Numbered from the stretch's first letter, positions 33,701 through 45,533 are shown. The stretch is DNA of 64,000 nucleotides from Panonychus citri (GCF_014898815.1 NW_026515519.1:124001-188000); one strand, 5' to 3'. The notes: generated by a model from the letters alone, not told the origin. Program-made: numbers and translations.

Positions 33701-35313
33701 TGGTTAGAACTTTTCTCACTCCCACTTTAACTCCCAATATAATATTCTTCCAAAGAAACCTTTTTCATCATCACTCAATCTTCCTCTCCCACTCACTCAC
33801 TCACTCACTCACTCTCTCTCTCTCTCTTATTTCCTTCATCAGTTCAGTTGAGTTGCAAATGCAACAGAATCAAGTATTATCGTAAAACTTTGTTATTCTG
33901 AATGAAAAGCGATAGTAAATAGTAAAAGAAAATGATGATAACAAGAAGATGAAAATGAGAGAGAGAAAAAAGAAATAGATAATAGTAATATAACATGATC
34001 ATCGTCATAATCATCTTTCAATTACAATTTAACATTATTATTACTTGATTAAGATTAAGAATCCAAGTGAAAATCAAATCAAATTGAAATCCAAAATCAA
34101 TTAGAAGACGAGAAAAAGAGAGAGACAAAAAAAATAATTTACCGTTAGTTTTATCATCATCTTCTTTATCATCACCATAATGTACAAAATGAGATTGAAT
34201 AGATGACCAAAAAGTGATGAACAAAAAGGTTTGATTAAATACTAAAGGATGAGGATGAAAAAAAAGTGATACAAAAGAGGAAGATGAAAAAAAAATCTGA
34301 TTAAGATGAAAACGAGTAATTGATTTGATATTATTACCATTACATGATATATATTATCATCAGTGTCCATTAACTCAACTGTATTTGTTTGTTTACCTTG
34401 ATATTTGTGGACAAGAAACTTCATCATCTTCAATGGTGATTCCATTGGTTCTGAGATTCATCATGAAAGACACAAGGTAAGTACAATTGTTACCTGAACA
34501 AAAAAAAGTTTCTCATTTTCCTCTCATTAATATGTAACCTTTTCCTCTGAATTTCATCTTCCATTTACATTTAGTTGTATTAACTTGACTTGAGCATTTC
34601 ATCATGTTAAATCCTCTTCATCTTCCTTGTCATCATCTTTTATCGTTCCCATCATTTAGATTGAATGAGAAAAACAAAACAAAACAAAACTCATTACCTT
34701 TTATCACCTCATCCGTTTGTTTCTTAATAATTGACATCATTTCCGTTTCCCATCTTCATCTTCATCCTCATCAACTTACAACCTTTATCTTCACCAATGT
34801 TATTGCTTGATGACGATTGATGATGCTAGATATTGACGATTATTGTAATTACTTTCATAACCATGATTAGATAACAATTAAATTTAATTCTATCCACAGA
34901 TTTATCAACAATTAACCAATGAAAACATTTCATTGAATTGTAATTTCAAATCACATAACTAACTTTTTTTTCTGGTGCTTCCAACAATCAGCTTTAATCA
35001 TAAAACAAGTGATATTAATTGTTATACAATCAAATTAAATCATCGGAAAAATTTAATCTATTATTATCAAATCAATATCATCACTTGATAACTTAATTAT
35101 CTAATGATAACACTAATCAATTGATTGTGTCCCAGTTTGTTTGTGTGCGTCTTTTTAATTGTTTACTTATACTCGTTGTGTGTGTTAATCATTAACTGTT
35201 TACCTTTTATTATTTTTGTGTATTAATTTTTTGATAGTTAATTCAGTTATATAATAATATATATACCTGTTGGTTACAAGTCTTGATCAGCAAACAATCA
35301 ACAATCAATAAAC
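27575..35313. other. AT-rich region upstream of neurexin, no gene identified
   Basis: About 7.7 kb without a recognisable coding exon. It holds many TCATGA/ATCATGAT palindromes, ATG/CAT triplet repeats, a long CT microsatellite (30686-30739) and TCAC/CT repeats near 33790-33826. Open frames here are driven by CT or CAT repeats and lack domains. A 5' UTR or distal promoter of neurexin may lie in it; ATATATATAC at about 35259 precedes the neurexin ATG by 55 bp. Confidence 0.45.
30686..30739. repeat. (CT)n microsatellite
   Basis: Uninterrupted CT/TC run of about 54 bp within non-coding sequence. Confidence 0.95.
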
Positions 35314-38300
35314 ATGAAATCAGCCCACGGATTTTACTATTATTATTATTTTTATCAAAATGTTTCGAGTCACGTTATCATCATCATTTTGCTATTAATT
35401 TTTACACAATCAATAAATTATATTGAATCATATCAACACCACCGTCATCATCAACATCACCACAATTACGAGCAACAACAACATGATGAACCGATGAAAA
35501 TTGATTCAACAATCAATTATAACACAGATGATCAACAGTTAACAATATCATCGCCATCAAATAGTAATCGGGATGAAGATAATAATAATCAATTAACATC
35601 ATCATCCAGTTCTGATGATGTTGATCTTAATAGTTATACCAATGGATTACCTGAGTTTACCGATCTTAATCCATCATCATCATTGTCATCTTCGTCTTCA
35701 TCATCATCTTTATCATATTCATCACTTGAATCAACATCAATCTCACCAATATCGACAATTCTTAATCTCCAAGGGACTTTCAATTCATTTGCTCAATTTA
35801 AAAGTTGGATTATCAATCGTAATCAACACCAATCATCATCTCAATTACAATTACCAAATTTATCGTTATCCATACGTACCCATGAACCTAATTCACTCAT
35901 TTTTTACTCACAATCATCTGATTGTTGTGATTACATGGAGTTAAAGCTTGTTGAAGGTGTTTTAAGGTTAAGATTCAATCTGACATCCGGAAGTTCAGTA
36001 ATTTCAATTGGCCGGAATTTGCATGATTATCAGTGGCATCTAATTGAGATAATAATCAGCAAGGAATCACTTATGTTAAAGGTGAGAATAACAATCAACA
36101 TGATGACATGAACAACAATCTAAATGTTTTTCATCAAACATCAATTTGATCAATTTGATTTGACATAATCATGTTATTTAAACCGGAAAAAGGAAGTTGA
36201 AAAAATTGATAGATTAAAATTAATATTTAACAATAATTTCAATTGGAAAATGATGAGAACATGATAATATTATCAAATGAGAGGAAAGATACGAATTTAA
36301 TCATTTCCCCTGTTAAATCATGAAAGTTCATTGTTGAATTGATGATATGATTCATAAATTATTAATACAACACCGGAACTAATTGATTGTACATCAACAG
36401 GAAAAGTTGAGAAAATCTTTTTTTTTCTGATGATTGAATTTCAATCAGAATTTTTTTTCTAATCAAAACAGAATCATTATCGATATTATCATACCTTAAG
36501 TCCCTCCCTGATGATGAACCTCTTCTAATGGCTTAAACTTTCACCCTGAATGATTAACATGAGGAGATAAAACTGTGAACTCTAATTGTAATCAGTTGTT
36601 TCTTGATTCAACCTCAATATTAATTAAGATGACAACATGAACCGTAACCCAAAGTTAATGATCAAGTTAATTAGTGCTGAGAATCGGTAAAGATAAACTT
36701 CAATATCTATATGGAGGTGAAACATTTTGACCAGAATTTTGATTAAAAATTCTGATGATTATCTTAAATATGATGAAGAAAAAAAAAACTTTTTTCATTA
36801 TCATGGTGAGAGAAATAGGAAATTCCTATGAGAGGTGGGGGAAAATGCTTATAAACGTATTAATAGTTATATTATCAAGTTACTTTCATGATGTGATTAT
36901 GAATGAACATGAATAATGATACAAAAATCATCAATCATTCATTCAGAATACTCAACAATCACCATGATGATGATGATCATGTCACTTAAATATAATGTTT
37001 TTTTTATAAGATGATAATGATAATTTGGTGAATCTTTTTTTTTCTGATTCATTGGAATCACAAAGTCTCAGGAATTGGACTAAAGAAAAAGATTCACCAA
37101 ACAATTAACATCCATCATGATTGATTCAGTTGATTTCTATTAGTTAATGAACAACTTTGAATTCAATTGAGCTGATTTCATAATTGAATCATGAAACTGA
37201 AACTTTATCTCTCTTTCATCAAGGAATCATTATCTTCCTTTTCATGGAATCATATTTTCTCTGTCTCCCTCCCCCCTCGGTTCCAGGTTTCATGGAGGGA
37301 GAAATGATTACAATCCCATAGTAAAGTCTCATTCACAATCTCGTTCAGGTTCATTATCATGATTATCATCATTATCTTCATGATGATGATAATACTCAAT
37401 TACAGATTACTCATCTTCATCTATCCTCTCATCAGAATCTCATCTCAATTCACTGAATTGATTGCTAATTTTTTTTCTTCTCCTCTACCTTAACTTAATT
37501 CATATACAGGGTGTGATCTGTATGAATTTTTTTTTTCACGCAAATCATCAACTCGCAACTCGCAACTATCAATTATGATTATTATTCAGTTCCTATTATT
37601 AGCATGAGATAATGTTTTTTATGTTCTTTCCCTTTCTTTTCCTCTTTCTTGGGTGAAATTATATTCACAGAGACAACTGAATTTAGGGTGAGAATGAAGA
37701 GAAAAAAATTCTCATGTATTGAATGTGAATTGGATTCAGGAATCAACGATAATCTGTCATCAGAATGCGATAGAAAAAAAAATTCTTACCTTTTCAGCTT
37801 ATTAATACATTTAACCTTCCATCTTGTGATCACCATGATAATCATGATAATCATGATAATCATGTTCATTGATTAAATTTGCTTTTATTTTTTTTTCTTT
37901 CACTATTGTTGATAATGTTCATGATAATTCAATGTAGCAATATAATAGTTTCAACTTTTAATCAAAACCTAATGATGATTATTAATGATGATTTACTTTT
38001 TGTTCATGGTTTCATGATTTGTTTTGAATTTTGTTTCAACCATCAAATTGAATCTCAACTTTCAGTTAATCATGTTGAAAGTCAATGTACTGTCACGATG
38101 ATGATGTTAATATATTGCTCTTGATTAACTTTAATTGAACGTAAAATATTTGATGACTAACTAAATTGCCTGAGGCTTATTTTCAATTTAGACTTTAGAT
38201 ATTAGTGTAGTTACCTTTAAAACTTTAAAGTGTTTTATCAGAGTGATTAAGCTGATGGATTGGAAATTCATAATTGATATTATGATAAAATTACATGATA

Positions 38301-39685
38301 AAATTTGGCTTTGGGTGACAAATCATTGATTGTAATTGAGTGTTAAATTGCTTGCTAATCATTATTTCAATATAAACCTTTGTACAGAAATAACAATTAA
38401 AACAAATTAACTTGTAGCATCAAGGATTAGATAACAATTAGATTGTAATTGCAATAGGATTCGGATTTTCCATTTAAATTTTCAATTGTCATTCTTGTTT
38501 GATGTTTACTTTATTGTGAATCTTTTAATTGCTTCAATTGAATTGTCTTTTTTTTTCTCGTTGATTTTGTTGACAGATTGATGGAGAAACATCAATTAGG
38601 AGTCTTCGTCCATCAGCTGACCATCAACATGAAAAATCAACTAAAATGGATTACCTGTTTATCGGTGGATTTCCTGTTAACAGTTATCCATCTGAATTTG
38701 TCAATCTTCATCTTCCATGGATATTATTTGAACCAACATACAGAGGTAAGAAGATAAGCTTATCATCATCATCTTTGTTCATATTTTCATCTTCCTTTGA
38801 GCCAAAGGATAATATTGAATGGACCTTTTTATATATAACTTCAATCATTCATGATGATGATAAGTAACTTTTCAAGAGAGAGAGAGAGACAAGGTTTCAA
38901 TCAGAATTCATATTAAATCAGAGATGAGGAAAGAAAACAAAACTAATATGATTCACCTTGATATCTATTGTAATTGTACCATGAATTGATTGTCAGATTG
39001 ATTCTCAATTCGTAGTTAAAACATCAGGTAAATCCTAAAGATTTATCATCATCATTGTTTGTTGAATTTTCATCTTTATGGAAGCCAGAATAAAGTCACT
39101 AGATGATGAAGATAACAAAAAAATGGAAGATGAGAAGGAAAAAAAATCAATCAAATCCATAAGATTAGCACTTAATGGATTACCCATGAGATTAAGGATG
39201 AAGTAAAAACAACAAGATGAAAATAAAACTTACGAAAGTATTAATAAAATATATTTACTCTGAGTAATTACATTGTTATTAAGGTGAAAATTTGATTAAT
39301 TTGCTAAAATATCAATGCAATTTAATAATTAACTTGATCAACTTATCGTAGGTTAATAAATCACATTGTGTGTGTACATTAAATCCAATCTCTGAATACA
39401 AAGTGTTTACAATTTGGTTAATCGTTTGTTTTTTTTTACATCTTTCAGGTCAAATTAAAAATATTATTTACCAAAGTGAAGATGATAACAATTTAATCAC
39501 TGGATCTTCATCAATTAATCATCATCGACAAGAACCAATTAAGTGGAATGGCCTCCGTCGTGATACAAGTGAACCCTGTTCAGATTCTGATCCATGTAAT
39601 CATGGTGGGACTTGTATTAATACCGATTCTGGTGCTGAATGTGATTGTCGAGGTCTCGATTATATCGGTGATCATTGTGATAAAC
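35314..39685 (+). CDS. Nrx-1: Neurexin, first three coding exons (gene continues beyond window)
   Basis: Presynaptic cell-adhesion receptor. Exons: 35314-36081, 38577-38755 and 39449-39685, with donors AAAG|GTGAG, AGAG|GTAAG and AAAC|GTGAG, and acceptors at 38575-38576 and 39447-39448; phases join. Exon 1 encodes a hydrophobic leader (VIIIILLLIFTQSINYIES), a long His/Gln/Ser/Asp-rich stretch, then the start of a laminin-G domain (LSLSIRTHEPNSLIFYSQSS, YQWHLIEIIISKE). Exon 2 completes it (LFIGGFPVNSY, WILFEPTYRG). Exon 3 encodes an EGF-like repeat (EPCSDSDPCNHGGTCINTDS, CDCRGLDYIGDHC). The LamG-EGF order fits the alpha-neurexin N-terminus. The Ser/His-rich insert between leader and LamG is unusual. 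No later exon is visible, so the intron after 39685 exceeds 24 kb and contains Polinton-2. Confidence 0.85.
36082..38576 (+). other. Neurexin intron 1
   Basis: AT-rich intron of about 2.5 kb with TCATGA palindromes and a 9-bp ATGATAATC tandem repeat near 37835-37867. The open frame at 37649-38124 has no recognisable domain. No gene was seen inside. Confidence 0.6.
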
Positions 39686-42408
39686 GTGAGTTATTGTCAA
39701 TTTAAATGAATTAGTTGATCAGGAGAAAACAACAACAATTAACTTAATTACTTTGACATGTAAATGGTTCATTTTTAAATCAATGGATCGTAAATTGATA
39801 AATTCATATAATCAATTATATGTGAATTTGATCAACATGAACAAGTCAAGTTACACCTTAATTTGAACAATTACCTTTTAATTTGGTGACTATTTAATCA
39901 ATCAATACTAATCATAATAACAATTTAGCCAACCAAATAGTTAATTTAATAATAGGTTGTGAAGAAAGTTTTTTTTTCTCGTCTTTTAATCATGATTTAT
40001 GTTTGATATTTTCACAATTAATTATCATAATCAATTCTATTCTCGCTGTGATAATAGTTATGTTGATTTCACTTGAATCTTTCATCAACAATTTAGTTGT
40101 TTAATTTAATTTACCTTTGATCAGTTAGCTTTTGATCACGAAGACTAAAAGTACTAATGATAAATATTATGATAACTTTCGAGTCTTTCGTTTTTTTAGA
40201 ACTTTTTTTTTCTCGAATGTTTTTTTTTATTATCATTCGGTTTCCATGGCAACGTTCTGGAAACAATTATTATTCTTAGCATTTGATTCTGACTTTTTCT
40301 CTTTAGGATAAATTCTGGTGAGTCTATTTTAAGGATCCATGTTTGTTGTTTCTCAAATTACATGTTACTTTGATTAATGATTATTTGTTTCTAATCATCA
40401 ACAATTAACCTTTAATAGTAATGCAACTGTTGAGAGTCAATGTTCAATGATAACATAATCATTAAGGAAAAAAGTTTTGATGATAAATTAATTTAATTTA
40501 ATTTAACATAATTGAGGATAAAAAGACAAAGTTAAATAAACTTATGTTAATGTTTCAAGTAATCAAATTTAATTGATTGAAACTGTAATTGTTTCCCTGT
40601 CAATTTTTCATCATCAAAATGATCAGAAACTGATTACACTTTTATATTGATTGTTATTAATGATTAAACTCAATAAATGTATCAAATTTATTTTCCTCAT
40701 ACAATCAGTTCATCAATTGTAACAATCAAAATCCCTTGATTGTTGAGCTGATTCCTTGTGATGATTTTTGATTCAGTTTCTTGATTCAAAATTGGAATCA
40801 CTGTTAATGTATTTTGAAACTTTTTGTTCATTCTAATGAAAAAAAAAGTCTTAAAGAGAGAGAGAGAGACATAAGGATAACCATGATGATGATTTTCCTC
40901 ATCATGAAATAACCTTGAAAGTGAATATTATTATCAGGATATTCCTTCAGGTGTATCAATGGTAAAAGAGAAAATCAAAAAAAAAAAGTTTCAACTTTTT
41001 CTTTTCGAAAATTTTTTTTCCTCTTTACTTATCTTCCTATGATGATAATGATGAAAACTGTCTTGTCGCCTTACATGAGCATGATGATGATGAGAACGAT
41101 AATGATAATGATGATATTATTTTATTATTATTAGATATAAGTTATTAGATTGTGAATTGAACAGGTAAGAGAAAATGGAATGAGAAAAAAGTGAAAACTT
41201 TGGAAGAGAAAAAAAAAGTTCTATCTCAATATTATATTATCTGTTCGAAGAGATTCTGATTGGAACGAATGATATTGTCACAAATTTTTCTTCTTTCTTA
41301 TTTTTTCTTTTCGAACTTTTTCCTCTGAATGTTCTTTTTTCTCTTCTTTCGCTTTTCTGTCTAATCTATTTCCTCTTCTCTTTCGCTTCCTTTCTACAAG
41401 AATTCTTACACTTGAAAGATCATCTCATTTTCTTGAGAACATCTTCTTCTATCATCTTCATCAGAATCATCTTCTTGTTGTCAAATTCAATGTCAATCGA
41501 AATTCCAAAAATCTTATTTTCTCTTCTTCTTTTTTCACCTTCTTCATCCTCCCAGTTTGGAATCATAATATCTCACAACATTATCATGATTCATGTTGAG
41601 TTTCTATCCAATGTCTTTAAACTCATTGATTCACCTTCGAGTTTCTATGAAATGATAATTTCATGTTTTCTCTTTTACATGAAAGTCAATTTTTCTTTCA
41701 GAAAAGTTCAATACAAGAATAAACCACAGGTAAAATCTATTCGATTCCATGGCGAAATTTGATCATTCGAATGGGAAATTGGGTGATTGAGAACTTTCTT
41801 CTTGAGTGGAATTCCTAAGAATCGGAAACTTTTCATGATAACGAAGAAAACACAAGAAATTCCATGTGATTGATCAACTAATTAACTCATACAATTGATT
41901 CTCAGATTCTTTGAATAAATAGAAGAAAAAAAATCAGATCACAAGTTGAGTTTATCGTCGTTCAGAATGATTAGAAGGATAAAAAAGTTGTGATCTGAAT
42001 TCAGAGATTAAGAGTAATCATGTCAACCTCTAATTATGATTAACAAGTTGCTCACATATTAACACACTAATTGCTCTTAATTGCTAAGCAACCAAGATTA
42101 CAATCCTAATCAGCTTCCCCTTTAATCAGCCAACAATTAAAAATAGATTAATCTAAATCAGTGTGATGAAAATGAGGAGTAACTCACACGATGAACACTT
42201 TCATAAGGCTGAACTTTTCCTCAGAATCTTCGGATGCTCAAATGTTTATGAAGGAGAAAAAAATTTTATGAATATTAAATTTGATTTACCAAAAGAAAAT
42301 ACAAAATTATTTGGATAACCATGTTAACTATCAGGTTCATGGGGATTTTAAATGGGAATGAATCATGAAAAGTTCAGGTAACTTTTAGCTTTACCCTGAA
42401 AGTTATTA
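39686..42408 (+). other. Neurexin large intron, part left of Polinton-2
   Basis: About 2.7 kb of AT-rich sequence between the EGF exon donor (39686) and the Polinton-2 target duplication. No exon or gene seen. The open frame 41412-41762 is Ser/Ile/Phe-rich without a motif. Confidence 0.5.
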
Positions 42409-42415
42409 CATATCA

Positions 42416-42690
42416 GTAGGGGAAAATGTATATCTCTCACCCATACCCCATCTCCACTCCATTGCCATTTCCACCCCAAGCCATTTCCACCCCAGTCCCA
42501 AAAATACCTTTACCATTTCCACCCCAGTCCCAAAAATACCTTTACCATTTCCACTCCAGTCATTAAAATCTCACTGTCATTTCCACCCCAGTACTGAAAA
42601 TACCTCTGTCATTTCTACTCCAAAAAAAATGAAAACACGCAAGCGTAGATAGTGTCATAGAAATAACACTATCATTTCTACTCCACCTCT
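42416..42690. repeat. Polinton-2 left terminal inverted repeat with internal iterons
   Basis: Pairs with 58015-58194. Inside, the unit CATTTCCACCCCAGT (with CATTTCTACTCCA variants) recurs about seven times at 13-63-bp spacing from 42464 on. The outer part GTAGGGGAAAATGTAT and TCTCTCACCCATACCCCATC is the best-conserved between ends. A small 8-bp inverted pair, GATAGTGT..ACACTATC, lies at 42648-42673. Confidence 0.85.
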
Positions 42691-42750
42691 AATAAAAACT
42701 GGTTTTAGTTCAAGTTAATACAAATGTCATCTCCAGGACATTTTTAAAAG

Positions 42751-42783
42751 TATAAAAGGTTAAATCTTTCTATTCAATCATTC
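42751..42783 (+). promoter_or_regulatory. Core promoter of Polinton-2 dUTPase
   Basis: TATAAAAG at 42751-42758, then TCATTC at 42778-42783 (A about 29 bp from the TATA start), then ATG 42810. It probably drives dUTPase and possibly the TBP-like gene that follows 30 bp after the dUTPase stop. Confidence 0.55.
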
Positions 42784-42809
42784 ATTCATTCATTGATGAA
42801 TAATGCGTT

Positions 42810-43412
42810 ATGTCTGTTTACATTGGATATCAAAGGTTTCTAAAAACGCTCACGTTCCAACGTGTGGAAAGCTCATTCCGCTGGACTTGACCTCTACAGT
42901 GCAGTTGATACAGTAGTACCAGCTAAAGGTAAAACCTGATTGAAACTGACATCATAATCGATCTACCTTTCGACCACTTCGCCCATATCTTACCGAGATC
43001 TGGATTAGCCTGGAATAATTTCATCACTGTTGGTGCTGGTGTGATTGATCCAGATTATAAAGGCTCTCTCAAAGTTCTACTTTTCAATTTTGGTGGAAGT
43101 GATCATATTGTATCAAAAGGTGATCGGATCGCTCAATTGATAATCCAACCACATACTTTCGTACTATTAATCCAACCTGAATTCGATTTACCATCTCAAG
43201 ACAAAACATACAACAGTGAAAGTGCTAAAAAGATCGCCAAAATAGAAGAAGCTGATTCTACTCCAAAAGAAATATCCTCACCATCAACTTCAACTAATCA
43301 GCTTGTTCAACAAGATAAAGAATTGGAATCAACTGGTGAAAATAATGATAAAAAGAGTGATATTGGTATTAACGATTCTAATATTACTCACAACTCTATG
43401 GAAAGTACTTAA
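42810..43412 (+). CDS. dUTPase (trimeric type) with Ser/Thr-rich tail, frame-broken at 5' end
   Basis: Hydrolyses dUTP to dUMP, keeping uracil out of element DNA. Motif I: KAHSAGLDLYSA (about 42870-42905). Motif II: LPRSGLAW. Motif III: GAGVIDPDYKGSLKVLLFNF. Motif IV: GDRIAQLIIQP. The glycine-rich motif V (GGFGSTG-type) that closes over the nucleotide is not seen. Instead the protein continues about 75 residues with Lys, Glu and Ser/Thr (SSPSTSTNQL). The start ATG 42810 is in a different frame from motif I, and frame changes lie near 42848 and 42937. From ATG 43041 on, the frame is open to the stop. No dUTPase was found in Polinton-1. Confidence 0.85.
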
Positions 43413-43442
43413 CAAAACATTACCCTCATACTTCATCTTATC

Positions 43443-43940
43443 ATGGAAGAGACAACTTCACTAAAATATAAAATCGTCAATATTGTTTCCTTGTGGAAGT
43501 TAGATGGACCTGTTGTTATAAATATTGATAATTCTGGTAGAAAGAAGAAATTTAACGCTCAAGTCATTCGTAAAAATGGTGGTGTGTTTTTAGTATTTGC
43601 GTCTGGAAAAATAACAGCAACAGGGTTTAAAGATGTTACATTACCTGGTTATCTTTTGCAAGAAATATTTACAAATCGGAATGTAACTTTTATCAAAGTC
43701 GTTAATATTACTGCTCATAGTTTCCTTCCATACGCATTTAACTCAGTGATCTGATAAAACTTTTCTAGTGTTACTAAATATGAACCCGAAATATACCCTG
43801 CTATTTATATGAAAATAGAAAATGTAACAATTATTTATTATACTACAGGCTCAATTATAATAACTGGGGCCAAAGAAATTCCTCAAATTGATTCTTCTTT
43901 GAATGATTTTCATTCGCGAACTATGTTATTTAAAAGATGA
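43443..43940 (+). CDS. TATA-binding-protein-like protein (two repeats), Polinton-2
   Basis: About 165 codons. Repeat 1: YKIVNIVSLWKLDG, KKFNAQVIRKNGGVFLVFAS then GKITATGFKD. Repeat 2: VTFIKVVNITAHSFLP, then after two in-frame stops (TGATAA at 43752-43757) FSSVTKYEPEIYPAIYMK, VTIIYYTTGSIIITGAKE. The spacing of both repeats, the F-x-A-x-(V/I)-x-R context and the EPE-(L/I)-(F/Y)-P motif match TBP cores closely. The stretches flanking the TGATAA are in one frame, which a pair of small run-length errors could explain. It sits 30 bp after dUTPase and ends just before AATAAA (43943). Role inferred: recognition of the element's own TATA promoters. Confidence 0.75.
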
Positions 43941-43988
43941 AAATAAAATGAATTAAACTTTTTATCAAATTAATATTCTTTATTTAAT

Positions 43989-44685
43989 TTAACGAAGTAA
44001 TTCTTCTTCCATATCTGGTTGATTATTATTATTATCTTCATTATCATTATTATTGTTATTATTGTCATCATCATTATGGTCCATAATACGCATGAGATTA
44101 GCATCTACGAATCGATCGAAAGCATCAAAATCGAATCCCAAATTTCCATGGTTATTATCATTATTATTATTATTATTATTATTGACATTTTCCTCTGGAT
44201 TAGCATTCACATTATCATTATTATCATCATCATCACTCACATCTCCAACAGCATAATCAAGATCATTTAGAATGACCCATCGAAGCCTACCCAACAAATT
44301 ATTAACTGTAGGAATGATCCAATGAGCATCACGCAAATTTTGTAAAATTCTCATCATACGAATGTGCTGAATACTCAATGGCAAGGCAGGATCTGTCAAA
44401 TACCTTTAAAGTAAATAATTTAAAGAAAAAAATTAGTTAATTATTGAATAAAAATGATTAAATATGAAAATAATTATATACTTACTCCATACACTCTATT
44501 CGATTCTCTTCATCAGTTAAAAGAACAGTTCGTTCAACCGATTCACCTTTAGCAGATTCACAAGTCTTTGGAAAATTTAAAACCGTTTCTGATGTACCAT
44601 GATAAAAATGATGGAAAAGAAAGTAGAGTGAAGTAGCAAGTAAAATTAAGAAAAAGAAAAGAAAAAGAAAAAGGAAGAAAGACAT
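43989..44685 (-). CDS. Spliced single-pass membrane protein with acidic Asn/Asp-rich tail (Polinton-2)
   Basis: Exon 1 44685-44486 starts MSFFLFLFLFFFLILLATSL, a signal-anchor-like segment, and continues HHFYHGTSETVLNFPK. Exon 2 44403-43989 continues in phase and contains IRMMRILQNLRDAHWIIPTV, then low-complexity Asn/Asp repeats and ends MEEELLR. The 82-bp intron (44485-44404) has GTAAGT and a TTTAAAG acceptor. TATATAAA at 44760-44753 and TCATTC at 44730-44725 (minus) form a promoter facing away from PolB. Unrecognised family. The right-end gene at 57434 has a comparable layout (N-terminal membrane segment, acidic tail). Confidence 0.6.
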
Positions 44686-44780
44686 TTTGTGTTTTGAAGT
44701 TAACAAAGAGAGAAGTGAAGATTGAATGATTTTATTTTGATTGAAGTTGTCATTTATATACAAAACAATTAGGTGTTTGA

Positions 44781-45471
44781 TTAACAAGAATGTCTTACGT
44801 AATTAATGTTAAAATTAAACAAACAAGTTTTAACCAATCACAGTAAAGATTAAAGTAACAAGAATGTCTTACGTAATTAATGTTAATGTTGAACAAACAG
44901 GTTTTAACCAATCACAGTAAAGATTAAAGTAACAAGAATGTCTTACGTAATTAATGTTAAAATTAAACAAACAAGTTTTAACCAATCACAGTAAAGATTA
45001 AAGTAACAAGAATGTCTTACGTGATTAATGTTAATGTTGAACAAACAGGTTTTAACCAATCACAGTAAAGATTAAAGTAACAAGAATGTCTTACGTAATT
45101 AATGTTAAAATTAAACAAACAAGTTTTAACCAATCACAGTAAAGATTAAAGTAACAAGAATGTCTTACGTAATTAATGTTAAAATTAAACTAACAAGTTT
45201 TAACCAATCACAGTAAAGATTAAAGTAACAAGAATGTCTTACGTAATTAATGTTAATATTGAACAAACAAGTTTTAACCAATCACAGTAAAGATTAAAGT
45301 AACAAGAATGTATTACGTAATTAATGTTTATGTTGAACAAACCGGTTTTAACCAATCACAGTAAAGATTAAAGTAACAAGAATGTCTTACGTAATTAATG
45401 TTAATGTTGAACAAACAGATTTAACCAATCACAGTAAAGATTAAAGTAACAAGAATGTCTTACGTTATTAC
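44781..45471. repeat. Ten tandem 74-bp repeats between divergent promoters (Polinton-2)
   Basis: The marker TGTCTTACGT (one copy TGTATTACGT) occurs at 44791, 44865, 44939, 45013, 45087, 45161, 45235, 45309, 45383 and 45456: a strict 74-bp period, 73 for the last. Each unit carries TTACGTAA, an 8-bp palindrome of bZIP/ATF type (one copy TTACGTGA, the last TTACGTTA), and most carry AACCAATCACAG, a good CCAAT (NF-Y-type) box. Two subtypes, AAAATTAAACAAACAAG and AATGTTGAACAAACAGG, alternate in the first copies. It lies between the minus TATA (44753-44760) and the PolB TATA (45496), so a bidirectional enhancer is inferred; an origin role is possible. Confidence 0.9.
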
Positions 45472-45495
45472 TGTTGAAGATCTAATTGATCTTAG

Positions 45496-45533
45496 TATAA
45501 AAAGGGTAAACTTTCACTGTTTTAGTATCATTC
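45496..45533 (+). promoter_or_regulatory. Core promoter of Polinton-2 PolB
   Basis: TATAAAA at 45496-45502 lies directly after the 74-bp array. TCATTC follows at 45528-45533 (A about 34 bp from the TATA start). A transcript leader of about 100-330 bp follows, depending on splicing. Confidence 0.55.

Noticed and set aside
37835..37867. Short ATGATAATC direct repeat as a possible CRISPR-like or regulatory array
   Set aside because: A 9-bp simple repeat with no spacers; the genome is eukaryotic.
44019..44270. Plus-strand Ile-rich open frames opposite the spliced acidic gene
   Set aside because: Antisense of Asn/Asp codon repeats (AAT/GAT). The minus gene has a consistent intron and promoter; the plus frames do not.
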